A stretch of DNA of 64,000 nt, taken from contig NC_065576.1 in assembly GCF_937616625.2 (NCBI RefSeq), positions 1,552,501-1,616,500 of the forward strand, given 5' to 3'. Under the pieces are notes generated by a model, which saw nothing but the letters and a program-made list of their open reading frames with translations, searched no databases and was not told the origin of the DNA. Shown in pieces: positions 24,855 to 36,597 of the stretch. The translations under genes and the position numbers were made by a program. Each line of letters begins with the position of its first letter. Positions within the stretch are counted from its first letter, which is position 1. This DNA comes from Mercurialis annua. Lineage: Eukaryota > Streptophyta > Magnoliopsida > Malpighiales > Euphorbiaceae.

Positions 24855-24916
24855 AAATAGGCAAATTGAGACAGCGAACGAATATCAATTACATGTGGCC
24901 ATTGTTTTATTACTCT
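24855..24916 (+). repeat. Right half of the split target unit
   Basis: It continues the unit interrupted by the Pack-MULE and matches 19685-19752 (AAATAGRCAAATT, TTACATGYGGCCA, TGTTTTATTACTCT). The following 24917-25523 is AT-rich with no gene seen. Confidence 0.8.
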
Positions 24917-25532
24917 AATCCTAAACTTTAAATTTTGAAAGTTTGACAAATTTAAATATTAGTTTAAAAAATTGAAAATTTATAGTAATTTCACATTACC
25001 GCGCGGATATAAAACTAATAACTATAATCAACAAACATTTATTTTGCCATGTATTTGACTCAAAAGACAAGGTCAAGTTCATAGTTTTGAAAAAACAAAC
25101 ACCTTAAACTTGGTATTTTGGGTCGTTTTACCTTTTTAGATGTAGTGTCAAAAAATAATTGAAACATTTTATAATTAGAGCTGCTGTGGCAAAAAATTAT
25201 TAGACAATTTAAAGCTGAAAGAATAAAATAAATCAAAATACCAAATTCAAAGTGTTTATTTTCCGAAGTCATAAATTTAATTTTAATTGATCTTTTATAT
25301 CAAATTTAGGAGGTAAAATGAACCTTTATTATAACTATCATATTCCTAATCACTTCAATCAAGCAACTTAGCCAAAGTAGTACATTTCCTGATAGTTGGG
25401 AAAAATTACGCATATACATCATTTGTTGCGAAATTGTAAATAGGAAAATCACACGTACAATATCTTTCCAAAATATCCACTCTAACTAAGATCACAAAAT
25501 AATTTAATCACATAGTTTGATTAAAAACAAAA

Positions 25533-25902
25533 GGTCTAATATCTTAAAAATTCCGACTTTTCATCTTCTTTTCAATCGTACCCCGACGTTGTAAATCATC
25601 AATTTTACCATATTTTGCATTTTTTCATTTCAATTGTACCTTAAAGCATAAAATTGAATTTTTTTTATTAGACAAAAATTCTCTAAATTGATTCTTTTTG
25701 CATTAGATTAACTTTTTACACTAAAATTACCATTTTTGAACAACTTTATTGAATTTTTGTCAAATAATTAAAGGTCAAATTTATGCTTCAGGGTACAATT
25801 GAAATGAAAAAATATAAAATGGGATAAAATTGACAAATTTTAAACATCAGGATAGGATTGAAAAGGGGATGAAAGATCGGGGTTTTTTTAAGACATTAAG
25901 CC
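25533..25902. mobile_element. Mutator-type MITE, GGYTTAAT family
   Basis: Ends are GGTCTAATATCTTAAAAA and, as reverse complement, GGCTTAATGTCTTAAAAA, with long inverted arms (TACAATTGAAATGAAAAA and its partner). A 9-bp duplication AAAACAAAA lies at 25524-25532 and 25903-25911. It is 370 bp long and non-coding. Confidence 0.9.
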
Positions 25903-25911
25903 AAAACAAAA

Positions 25912-26808
25912 TAGCAAAATGCATATTTAAGTCCATATATTATCAGATTTTTATTAATTGCTTTATCCATTTCTAATTGTTAAAATTGAATCCCAATACT
26001 TTTAATTTTATAAATATTATATCCGACATGGAAATGAAGTGCACGTACTTCGTGCGCTATTAATTGTCTAGGATAAATATTTTCCTTGTTTTTTAACATT
26101 AACATTTTATCAGTTAGGTACATGCAATGTTATTTTTATTGAAAGTAAGTCCCTCAATCAATTCTTTTAGTTTGACTTAACATTATTGATATTTTTATGA
26201 CGGAAAAATTTAATATCTATAAATTAAAAAAATGGCAATTCAATGTACATAAATTATAGTAAATTTTTTTAATCCTAATATATAATACTACAAAGACCTA
26301 AAAATGTATTCCAAAGAAAATTGAGATATTGTTGTTCAGTTGGTTTAAAGTGGAAGTACTAAAGTCATTGTCATTTTACGATCGGAAAGGAACTCATGGA
26401 TCGGAACAGCTTCATAATTTAGAGAAATTAGGAAAACATAAATGCAACGGTACTTCTATTTATTGTCATTTAATTCACATAATTCATGCCTTCAATTAAT
26501 TATTAATTCAATCATATTCGAACTTCAGTCCCTTTTTTTATTATAGAAAAATGCTATTTAACCCAACAATTTTAACCTATATTATTGTATCGCTTTACGT
26601 GACATGCTTTTATTTGCTCGGTTACTATCGAAAAATATATGTTTCATTTTTCCACTTTAAATTGATCCACTTATTTGCTGGCACATCATGTGGTACAATA
26701 AAACAAGTTCAATTTATTAGGTTAAATAGCACTGTTCCTTTTTTTTAATAGAGAAGAAATATTTAGATAGACCGAGTCTACCACATCATTTAAAGAATAA
26801 GCCAATCA
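25912..26808. other. AT-rich spacer, nothing recognised
   Basis: No coding region or paired termini are seen. The open frame at 26551-26748 has no domain-like pattern. Confidence 0.45.
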
Positions 26809-26817
26809 TTAAAATAA

Positions 26818-27123
26818 GAATTAATGTAAAAAAATCACGAATTTTACATGTTTTTTTATTTTAATCACGCAATTTAAATTTTATCATTTTCATACACGAA
26901 CTATCATTTTTTTTCCAAATTCATATATGGCGCTGAGGTGGCGCTCATTTATTGATGTAAATGACTTCCACCTCAGCGAACTACATCAATGGAGCCGTGA
27001 CATCTCAACACCGTGTATGAATTTGAAAAAAGTGGTAGTTCATGCATGGAAATGACAAAATTTAAATTGCGTGATTAAAATGAAAAAACATGTAAAGTTC
27101 GTAATTTTTTTTGACATTATCTC
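26818..27123. mobile_element. Mutator-type MITE, TTAATGT..TCACGAA family
   Basis: Ends are GAATTAATGTAAAA and, as reverse complement, GAGATAATGTCAAA. The arms pair nearly end to end, around a centre with GGCGCTGAGGTGGCGCTC and CCACCTCAGCG. A 9-bp duplication TTAAAATAA lies at 26809-26817 and 27124-27132. It is 306 bp long and a sister of 33921-34223. Confidence 0.88.
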
Positions 27124-27132
27124 TTAAAATAA

Positions 27133-27865
27133 TAGTAAAATTGTAATAAATGTATGCATTAATTTTTTTTTTTATAATTTTACCATCATTTTAATGAAGT
27201 ATTATAAGTTATAACGTAATTGGTTAGCCAATGAATAACTTAACATTTGATGTTAACAAGAAGTTTTTATTATCCATTTGTTGTTGTGAAATTAAACATA
27301 TAGGAATTAAATGATAATTAATCAAAAAGATATATATAAATAATAAAATAGAAATATTAATAATACACAGAGAAATGAATAAAATACTGACTAATATCAA
27401 AAGAAGATATAAGGAAATGATATAAATTTACTTCAATGTCCAAAACCATGATCATCCAAATTACTTTATAAATTCAATAAGATAAATTTTAGTTACGTTA
27501 AGGTATTTTTTTTTTCCAAAGCTATGAATTAGATAGATAGGATCAAGTTTACAAATTGATGAAAGTCATATATATTAACAAAATCTAACTATATGAACTT
27601 TCAAAATGCAAACCAAAGACAAAATCAAAAATACATATGAAACTTATAGAAAACAAGCAAAAAATAATCGAAAAAGCATAATCTGAGCCGGAATCCGCTA
27701 AACCTAGCACTTGAATTTTTCATGAGAGCGGGGTTAGATCCATGAACTCGTCCGATTTCGCCTTTGAACTTTACACACATATTCTATTTTCTGAATATTT
27801 AATTTACTTTTATTTTTCTATTTAGTGCTTTATTCTGTTTGAACTCGTGTAAACCAGAAATGAAT
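27133..27865. other. AT-rich spacer, nothing recognised
   Basis: No gene seen. Sequence around 27690-27780 is slightly less AT-rich but carries no motif I can name. Confidence 0.45.
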
Positions 27866-27874
27866 TAATAAATA

Positions 27875-28494
27875 GGCTTAATTTCTTAAAAAACCCCACT
27901 TTGCATTTTTTTCGTTTATACCCTGACCTTATAAAAACAACATTTGTATCCAATTTTGAGTTTTTATGTTTCATCTCTACCCAAAAGCATTAAATTGTAC
28001 TCTTTTCATTTGAAAAAAAGTTTAAAACAATCCTTCATTTTTAACTTATATACGAATTAGATATTAATGTTATTAATAGTACAAAAATACCATCTTTTTC
28101 AAAAAATTAAAAATAATAATAATTGTTTTTAATTTTTTTAAAAAATATTTCGAATTTTTTTTAATTTTTTCAACTTTTTTAAAAATATTTCCGACAAAAA
28201 AATTAAAAATAATAATACTTTTTTTTAATTTTTTATTATTTTATCAAATTAAAAAAATTAATTAATTATTTGGATGTATTTGATTATTTTTTAAGTTTAA
28301 GGATTTATTTGTATATTTTAAAATAGAAAAAAGTATGTTTTAAACTCTTTTCCAAATGAAAAAAGTACAATTTAATGCTTTTGGGTAGAGATGAAACATA
28401 AAAACCCAAAATTGGGTACAAATGGTGTTTTTACAAGGTCAGGGTATAAACGAAAAAATAGTGTAAGATGGGGTTTTTTTTAAGAAATTAAGTC
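27875..28494. mobile_element. Mutator-type MITE, GGCTTAAT family, longer form
   Basis: Ends are GGCTTAATTTCTTAAAAAA and, as reverse complement, a one-mismatch partner GACTTAATTTCTTAAAAAA. The arms include ACCCTGACCTT and TACCCAAAAGCATTAAATTG with their inverses. A 9-bp duplication TAATAAATA lies at 27866-27874 and 28495-28503. It is 620 bp long, the centre is very AT-rich, and there is no ORF. Confidence 0.9.
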
Positions 28495-28503
28495 TAATAA
28501 ATA

Positions 28504-29316
28504 TGAAGTTATTATTTTATTTTGGCAACTATATAATTAAGATTTTTTTACAATTTTAGTATTAATTGTAAACTTTCTATCCAATTGAGGAATGTTTTGA
28601 TTGATTACAGTGTGAGAAGAATTTGCCTGTTTATCCGGTTCACGTATTTTTTAAAATTAATGAATTTAGATGTTTGTATTCTTGATTATCTCTTGATTCA
28701 ACGTGTTATAGAATGATGCAGCTGGCAATTGTGCTTGATTCAATAGTTTGACGGTATTTTATTTTTTATTATTGTTTTTGTTGCATCATACGCTCTTAAT
28801 CTAATAGCCGAATTGAAAATTCGACCTATTCTTTAGATAAGATTTATGGTTAAATAATTATAGTAAATAAATTAAAATTTTAGATATAATTCTACCACCT
28901 TTAAATGATTGAGTATTTTACTATTTTATATTTGATTTGGAGAAAAAAATATGTATCTCATGTAAATCTAACTGTATTTATAGTTAAGAATTTCCATCCT
29001 GTAATATTTATGGCCTTATATTTCACTTTCTTCTTCTTTGTGTGGCTGTTGAATTAAAGCTAAGTTTGAAATTTCAATCTTGTCTTTCAAGAAAGAAAAG
29101 ACAATTTATTGGTATAATAAACTAACCCCATTTCCTTTAAATTTTTTTGTCATTTATAAACCATTATATATATATTTTTTTTTGAAAAGAAAAACATATT
29201 TATGTATACAATAAAGAGAATTTGTGGCATTGCTGAACCGAAATTTTGGGACCATTTGTAAAAAATGAAATAACGAAGTCTGAAAGTAGATTTTTTTATT
29301 AATTATATGGATATAT
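28504..29316. other. AT-rich spacer, nothing recognised
   Basis: No gene, RNA or paired repeat ends were found in these 0.8 kb. Confidence 0.45.
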
Positions 29317-29325
29317 ATATTAAAT

Positions 29326-30303
29326 GGCCTAATTACTTAAAAACACCCCACGTTGTAATTTTTTTTCGTTTATACCCCGACCTAGGAAAATTTTCAATTG
29401 TACCCTATTTTGGGTTTTTCGTTTTCAACTCTACCCCAACTAAGGGTACAATTAATAATTTAAATATTTTAAGGATAAAAACGTTAATAACAATTAAATA
29501 GAAGGATTTTACCATATTTTTTTTATTTGAAAAAATACAAATAAATCCTTCAACTTTCAAAAAGTGTAAACAAGTCCACATAATTAATTGTTTTTAAAAA
29601 TTTATTAAAAAATTAAATTATTAAAAAAACTTTTCGATCTACCATCATACTTCTCCGATCCGTCTCTAAATTTAAACAAAAAAATTATTTTTTTTTTACT
29701 TTTGTACACTTTCGCCGGAGCCGCCGTCCCCCATCCGGAAAAGGAGGAGCAGCAACTCCTCCTTCATGTTCCTCCATGGAAAGAGGAACACTATTCCTCC
29801 ATCCATGGAGGAACTGATCTGTTCCTCCAAAATGGAGGAACAGATTGCTGTTCCTCCATTTTGGAGGAACAGTTCGTTGTTCCTCCAAAATGGAGGAACA
29901 AATAGCTGTTCCTCCATTTTGGAGGAACAGCGCTGTTCCTCCAAAATGGAGGAACAGAATCTGTTCCTCCATGGAAGGAGGAATAGTGTTCCTCCTTCCA
30001 TGGAGGAACACGCGGCGGCGGCGGACGACGGTTTTTTTAGGGATTTTTAATTTTTTATAATTAGTTGATTTTTTTTAAAGAGATAGTGTTTTTGTAAATT
30101 TAATAATATTTATGTTTAATTAGAATATAGGTTAAAGATGAAGGACTATTTTAATTTTTTTTTAGTTGAAAATATATCAACTTAGTGCTTCAGGGTAGAG
30201 ATGAAAACGAAAAATCCAAAATAGGGTACAATTGAAAATTTTCCTAGGTCAGGGTATAAACGAAAAAAAATTACAAGGTGGGGTGTTTTTAAGTAATTAA
30301 GCC
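29326..30303. mobile_element. Mutator-type element with a GC-rich palindromic core
   Basis: Ends are GGCCTAATTACTTAAAAACA and, as reverse complement, GGCTTAATTACTTAAAAACA. The arms stay nearly identical for over 100 bp (CACCCCAC, TATACCCYGACCTAGG, TACCCTATTTTGG). A 9-bp duplication ATATTAAAT lies at 29317-29325 and 30304-30312. It is 978 bp long. The core (about 29700-30035) is far richer in GC than anything nearby and holds the palindrome array. The high arm identity suggests a fairly recent insertion. Confidence 0.9.
29757..30011. repeat. Array of 23-bp palindromes, 27-29-bp period
   Basis: Tandem units each have arms TGTTCCTCC and GGAGGAACA around a centre AAAAT or ATTTT, separated by 4-6 variable bases. 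The best five run from about 29820 to 29960, with decayed units on both sides (CTCCATGGA centres). The whole array is also roughly palindromic about its middle. Several overlapping open frames exist only because the repeat lacks stops. I do not treat them as genes. Confidence 0.92.
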
Positions 30304-30312
30304 ATATTAAAT

Positions 30313-31247
30313 TATATTATATATAGTACTGTTCTTGCTCTTGAACTAAGGAAGGTGACTTTCTAGTTTATTACTAAAGAAGAGTCTCCCTAACACTTCA
30401 CACAATAAATTATTGGATTTATTAATATACATTTCAATGATGAAATTAATGTGTTCCTGATAATTACATATAAAAGCAAATCTAAATGAGAGTTTATTGA
30501 ACATGTCACGTCATTGATTTTGGGGGTACCGTACTTTTTAATTTTTACAATTTGATTACTGAACTTAAAAATGTAATATATTAGTTAATGTATTATATTT
30601 TTATGGACTCCGGCAATTTTTTAATAAAATTCGGTCAATTTATGTCCATGTAGCAGTTGATTTGTACTTCAATTTTCTCTTATCTTCACATCAACTATAC
30701 AAACTAAAGACATTTCACACTTTTTTACCATGTCATATTTTTTATTTTCTAAGATTTTATAAAATTTAAGAGTGAAATCCGACGACCGCATGAGCATAAA
30801 TTAACCAGATCATTAATAAATATATTGAAGTAACTAAAGTCGTAATGTTAAATAAAACAAATACATTATCATGTACTCTATCAATTAAAGTGATGATTTG
30901 TGAAATTTTTAGCTAACTTCTTCAGTAATAAATTTCCTATGCTCCAACGATCAGCACAATATGCACTAAATTATATAAAAAATGGAGAGTAGGATCCAAA
31001 AGTTTAGTTCTTAAGTGGTAAAAATACTATCTCAAAAAAAAAGTGGTAAAAATATAAAAAAGTTCGGGTTTCAAAGAAAATAAAATGGAACTGAATTAAA
31101 GAGATAAAATTTTGATTCTATTCGGTTTTTCTCTTTCAACACATAAAAACTAATATTATTTTTCAAAAAACTTTATTATATATTATTTGATGTTTTTAGG
31201 TTTTTATTATTTAAAATTGAAAATCAAGCATGACAATGCTTTTTTAA
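30313..31247. other. AT-rich spacer, nothing recognised
   Basis: No gene seen. A short direct repeat containing GTGGTAAAAATA lies near 31015-31055. Confidence 0.45.
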
Positions 31248-31544
31248 GGCCAAATGACTAAAAAAAGCCAAACCTTTCATGAAAGTTTCACAAGACTCCA
31301 AACCTTTCAATTTAATCCAATTTGTCCTAAAATACAGAATTCCATTCCAATTATGTCCAACTATGCGATTTTATTTATATGGCGCTAATGTGCGGCATGT
31401 CACATCAGTGCCACGTAAAAATTGCGTAATTGGAAATTATTAAAACGAAAACCTGCATTTTAGGACGATACAGATAAAATTAAAAGATTTCGACTTTTGT
31501 AAAAAATTTCTTTAAAAATTTGACCTTTTTCTAGTCATTTTGCT
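31248..31544. mobile_element. Probable MITE, GGCCAAATGAC family
   Basis: The left end GGCCAAATGACTAAAAAAAG pairs with the right end (reverse complement) AGCAAAATGACTAGAAAAAG. The centre has GGCGCTAATGTG and GTGCCACGTAAA. A clean target duplication could not be read because both sides are T/A runs. Confidence 0.7.
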
Positions 31545-33250
31545 TTTTTTTTAATTTTTTTTAAAAATAAATAAACTGAACTGAACATTTTCAGATTTGA
31601 TTTGATTTTTTAATCAGTCAGTTCGGTGGACACCCTAAGTCCTCCTAACTATAAGTTCTTAAATTTGATCCTTAAAAGCGAATCTATTCAAAAGAAACAA
31701 AATGTTACCAATTTAGTGTATGTGTAAAATTTGAAGTGTTTTATTTTTTCTATGAAATAAGAAAAGAAAATACAAATTTTAAGTGTCAGAACTAGCAGTC
31801 TAGATGTGGATTACTGGTAGTGTAGAATCGAAGAGCAAGATTTAATAAAAAAATTACATGAAATAAAGCATTAAATTTGAGGGGCATAATGAGCCATTTT
31901 GGTGAAAGTATTCCGTTATAGGAAAGGACAAGGAGATGAGAGCGATCTGTGCCTTCCTCTTTTAATATGCTCTCATGTAGTATATATATAGTCTATGCTT
32001 TTTTTTCCCTGTTTTTCTTTTATTTCATTTACTATATAATTTCATGAAAATCACTAATTTCAAACAATTTGGAAGAGGAAATAGTGGGATATAGTAGTAT
32101 CAAAGTATATTCTTTCTCTTTTTTTGATTAATTTATAATTTACTCAATATAATATTTCTTAATTATCGTAAAAATGGGAGAAACGACTATGAAACTCTCA
32201 AATTGAAAGAGATGCTCTTAAAGAGTATGTTATAACCTATATATGTTTAATTTAAATGGACTGCTCCAAATTCGATCTAATATACTATGTTACATATCAG
32301 ATTATCAAATTTAATTTTTAATTTCTTTATAATATAACTGCTCCAATCGATCTAATAAAATTTTGATAAAAAAATAAATTGTAAATTAAATTACGAACTT
32401 TAGCTTATTTGTAATTACAATACGAAATTTAAAATTTGACGATATCGGTAACCAGCTTTCACTTTTTGATAAATTAGTATACCAACCAATAATATAAAAA
32501 CACGTACGTAACTATATATTAAATAAAATGTTCACTTTAGTATATTTTTTTTATCACCAAACCATAAAAATTACTTATTGCACGGTGATGTTGTCAAGCA
32601 CACGCCAATACTAAAACAACCAAAACAAGGAATGAACTGGCTACTAGTATCTGGTTAAAAAAAATTGCTACTAGTAAAAAATCTAGACACAATATGGCAA
32701 CCCTTTGTGCCACATAAACTACCCACATCCTTAGAATAAAATAATATATTTCTTGAAAATAAATTACTCAAAAAATTATTTTTATCCAAATAAAAATAGT
32801 TTATTTATTTCTCAATTAAACTTTTTAAAAAATAAATCTAACATTTTTAAAACATATCTATATTTTTTTTTTGAAAATAGACCTACTATGCATTAGTTGT
32901 TACTTGAGCAGAAAATTATCAAAAGTTATTACACATTTTTTTAAGTTAAACCAAGTAAAATACGACGTAAGGAGAAATAGGGGTTCGAACCTTTGACTTC
33001 ATGCATATTAAATAAGTTGACCATTAAAACAAGCTTTCAAATATTTTAAAATAAATATTTTAAGTTTATAAAATATTAAAGATATTTTTTTTCTAAACTA
33101 ATTTAAGATAATTTTATATATAAATTTATAAATATAATATATTGTTGCCAATTAATAACAAGCGAAGGTGATTTTGCTCCATCACATGATTCAATTCAAT
33201 GACTTCTTTTTCCACAACACAACAGATAAACATGACTGACTTTATTATAA
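31545..33250. other. AT-rich spacer with a possible SINE remnant
   Basis: No coding gene seen. On the minus strand at about 33035-32930, TTTTAATGGTCAAC followed by AAGGTTCGAACCCC resembles A and B boxes of a tRNA-derived SINE, but the body and tail could not be defined. Confidence 0.4.
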
Positions 33251-33920
33251 CTAGTTTCGCATTACGTGCTACGCACGTGGCTCGTAATGTGACTCGTCGA
33301 TTTATATATTAATTAAATTTACTTTATTTTATAATTAATATTAAATTAGTCAGACTTTTAATTGGAAATAAATATAATATTATATTATATTAATTAAATT
33401 TATTATAATTATACTAATATATTTTACGTATAATTAATATTAGATTAATCAGAGTTTTTGTAGGATTAAAAATATCTTAATGAGTTGGATTAAGACAACT
33501 AATTATGTTAATTAATACATACTAATAATTAAAAGTGTAATATTATATTAATTAAATTTGTTATAATTATACTTTATTTTATAATTATAATCAATGTTAA
33601 ATTAGTTAGAAGTTTAATTGGTTTAAAAGATACTTAATGAGTTGGACTAAATTTATTATAACTATATCATTATATTTTATTTTTCATTAATATTAATATT
33701 ATTTTTTTGTTCAGTTAGATAATATCTTAAACTATTTTTAAGCCATATATATCAGCATTTAAATAGAGTATCATGCATTTTATATTAATTGAAATGACCT
33801 TTACTCTATTGTAAGTTTGTAACTTAGCTTAAACGTTTTCATTCATAGTTAATAAGCGGAGGGGTGAATCGAACCTTGTTCTAAAATATGATTCCACATA
33901 GTTGTCATTATTATATTGTA

Positions 33921-34223
33921 GGGTTAATGTAAAAACAATCACGAATTTTACACGTTTTTTCATTTTAATCACATAATTTAAATTTTCTCATTTTCATGCA
34001 CGAACTACCATTTTTTTTCAAATTTATGTACGGTGCTGAGGTGGCACTCATTCATTGGTGTAAAATGACCTCTACCTCAGCGAATTACTTGGGACCGTGG
34101 CAACTCAGCACCGTGCATGAATTTGAAAAAAAGTGGTAGTTCGTGCATGGAAATGAGAAAATTTAAACTGCATGATTTGAATGAAAAAACGTGTAAAGTT
34201 GGTTAATTTTTATACATTAACCC
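33921..34223. mobile_element. Mutator-type MITE nested in the Helitron
   Basis: Ends are GGGTTAATGT...ACATTAACCC. The arms pair over nearly the full 303 bp around a GGTGCTGAGGTGGC centre. A 9-bp duplication TATATTGTA lies at 33912-33920 and 34224-34232. It belongs to the same family as 26818-27123. Confidence 0.92.
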
Positions 34224-34398
34224 TATATTGTAATTCAATAATTAATTAAATTCAATAAATATATATTTATTAAGCATAAAATATATGTCCAATGCAGCTA
34301 CTCAATGTTTTATTAGCTTCTTAAAATATTAATAACAAATAAAACTTTAACACTGATAATCAAATAAGTTATCTGAATTCTTTTAATTATTAAATATA

Positions 34399-34768
34399 GG
34401 GTTAATTCCTAAAAAAATCACGAACTTTACATGAAGTTTCATTTTAATCATGAACTTTAAAAGTTGTCATTTAAAGGCACGAACTTTCATTTTTTTTCAA
34501 ATCTATCACCAAAGTAAAATCCGATGTATTTTATCTAACCAAAAATTTCTAATCCTATATACTCTAACTAAAAGATAATAAGATTTGATGTCGATTTATA
34601 ATTTGAGTCTTTCATTAATGGTTTATTGAAGAATTTAGTAGACAAAAATACACTGAAATGATAAATTTGAAACAAAATGAAAGTTCGTGCCTATAAATGA
34701 CAACTTTTAAAGGTCATGATTAAAATGAAACTTCGTGTAAAGTTCGTGATATTTTTAGGAATTAACCC
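34399..34768. mobile_element. Second Mutator-type MITE nested in the Helitron
   Basis: Ends are GGGTTAATTCCT...AGGAATTAACCC, with long arms (AATCACGAACTTTACA and its partner). A 9-bp duplication TTAAATATA lies at 34390-34398 and 34769-34777. It is 370 bp long. Confidence 0.92.
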
Positions 34769-35478
34769 TTAAATATATAACTAAATTAAAAACTTAATTA
34801 ATTAGTAATACTTACAAAATGAAGATAACACTTTCTTTTATCATTGAAGATAATAAATTTTAAGTTTCAAATAATGTAAATAATAAAATGTAAATTATGA
34901 AAATATATGCAAATTTGAAGGTTGATTTATAGTTAAAAATTTGATATGGACTTAAATGATAATTAACTTATAAGTTATAAGAATCTATTTGGAGACTCAT
35001 GATAACATGGGGGATCATGAGCTGTATCTTGTCACAATATAATATAACTCTGTTACCATTAACAAAGATGATAAAACCTATCGGTAAATGGAAATAGACT
35101 CATTAATAAATCATATAAAACATAATTTATTTATTTATTATTCAAGTTAATGATTTCTTATCTTTTTTTTTTGATAGAATGACGATTTCTTATCTGATAA
35201 CTAATAGGAGTAAAATTAGAGTTTTGATTGGATTAGAAAATATACTATGAGTTGAATTAGGATTAATATAACATGTTATTATTATTAAAGGTAGAGTTTT
35301 AATTGCATTAGAAAATAGCTTATGTATTTGAAGGTAGAGTTTAAATAGTATTAGGAGATTGCTTATGAATTAGATTAGGATAATTAATTAAACTAATAAA
35401 TTTTTTATAATTAGTAAGGACATTATTGTAAATGTGCCTGTCCCCCCCCCCCATCCGTGCTTTTAGATATAGTATAGA

Positions 35479-36597
35479 TATAGATATAGATAATACTAAT
35501 CTATTTCCATTTCTTTGATTCGAGTCTTCCTCTTTATCTTCTTTATTTCCCATCATCTCTCTTTCGGATTTAACGTTTTTCTATTTATAATTAATCTGCT
35601 TTTATAAATAATATATATTTTCTTATAAATAATTATAACTTTTTTTAAGAAACTTTCTTATATTAATACTCAACAAATTTATAATTTTCAGCCAAGCAAG
35701 CAATGAGGCTCTTTTCAGCCTTTCTGATTTTTTTTTTATTTTGATGAAATATCATATATGTATTTAATAGCTCGTGTTTCATACAAATCATGAAATAATT
35801 ATATTATCTAAATAATTATTATAAAATTTGAAATATTTTTATATAAATTTTAATATAAAATAAAGTTTATATATACATATTAATTTATTAAGTATTTATA
35901 TAAACTACAATGTTATCTATATTTATTTTATTTAATATTAAAATAAAAAGCTTATTATATTTGTTAAGCTGGCTGAGCACACTGTAAATAAATAGATTTT
36001 TTTTATAATTATAAATTATATTTAGTTGGTTTTTATAATATAATATTAATATTAGATACATAAATATAAATTACTTAAAATAGATTAATTGTATATGCAT
36101 GTGCATTATTATTCATATATAAATATATAAGTTCACGAGCTTTTTCCAGATTTTGAAAATCTATAAACCAAAAAAGGCCATCCACAAGCTCATAAAATTA
36201 TATATAAATCTCTGTAATACAATTATGAGTATAGCAAATCCAAACAAAACAAAAGCATAAAAACAAACAAATTTTCAGAGATCTAAAAAACAAGTTGTGG
36301 TTCTAATCAAATCTCTCTCTACTTACACACTTCAAAACAAAAAAACCAGCAAAATAATCACAACAATATATGGACACTTCCGTTCATATATTACTCTCTC
36401 ATTGCCCCCTCCAATTTAAAAAAAAATCCACTTTGCTATTTTTGCTATAATTATATATTTTCTACATGCAATATATAGTGTAATTGCACCATATATATTG
36501 TATGTTTATATATCTATATCTATTTAATTATAGATTGTGTATCGAGTTTTTGATTTTTGTTTCACTTTGATTATTAGTAGCTACTTTGATTGGATTG
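35479..36597 (+). promoter_or_regulatory. Upstream region of the GLK gene
   Basis: 1.1 kb of AT-rich DNA between the Helitron 5' end and the GLK ATG. The last 400 bp has long pyrimidine/A-rich leader-like tracts (CTCTCTCTAC, CTCTCATTGCCCC). No single TATA box or operator stands out. Light and hormone elements cannot be called by eye with confidence. Confidence 0.45.

Larger units (their letters stand above)
33251..35478 (-). mobile_element. Non-autonomous Helitron, minus strand, split by two MITEs
   Basis: Read on the minus strand, the 5' end is TCTATACTATATCTAAAAG then CACGGATGGGG. The 3' end is GAGCCACGTGCGTAGCACGT (a short hairpin), AATGCGAAA, then CTAG. The host base before is A and after is T, as expected for Helitron insertion. 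It is 2,228 bp long, of which about 690 bp is MITE sequence (33921-34223 and 34399-34768 with their duplications). There is no Rep/helicase coding. Its ends are near-identical to 61858-62410. Confidence 0.87.

Noticed and set aside
29820..29965. Regular 27-29-bp repeats suggestive of a CRISPR array
   Set aside because: Spacers are only 4-6 bp, repeats are palindromic MULE-internal sequence, there are no cas genes, and the DNA is clearly plant nuclear.
29685..30060. Five overlapping open frames of 67-108 codons on both strands
   Set aside because: They are products of the stop-free palindromic repeat, with repeating peptides such as FLQNGGT in every frame. There is no start context, domain or splice structure.
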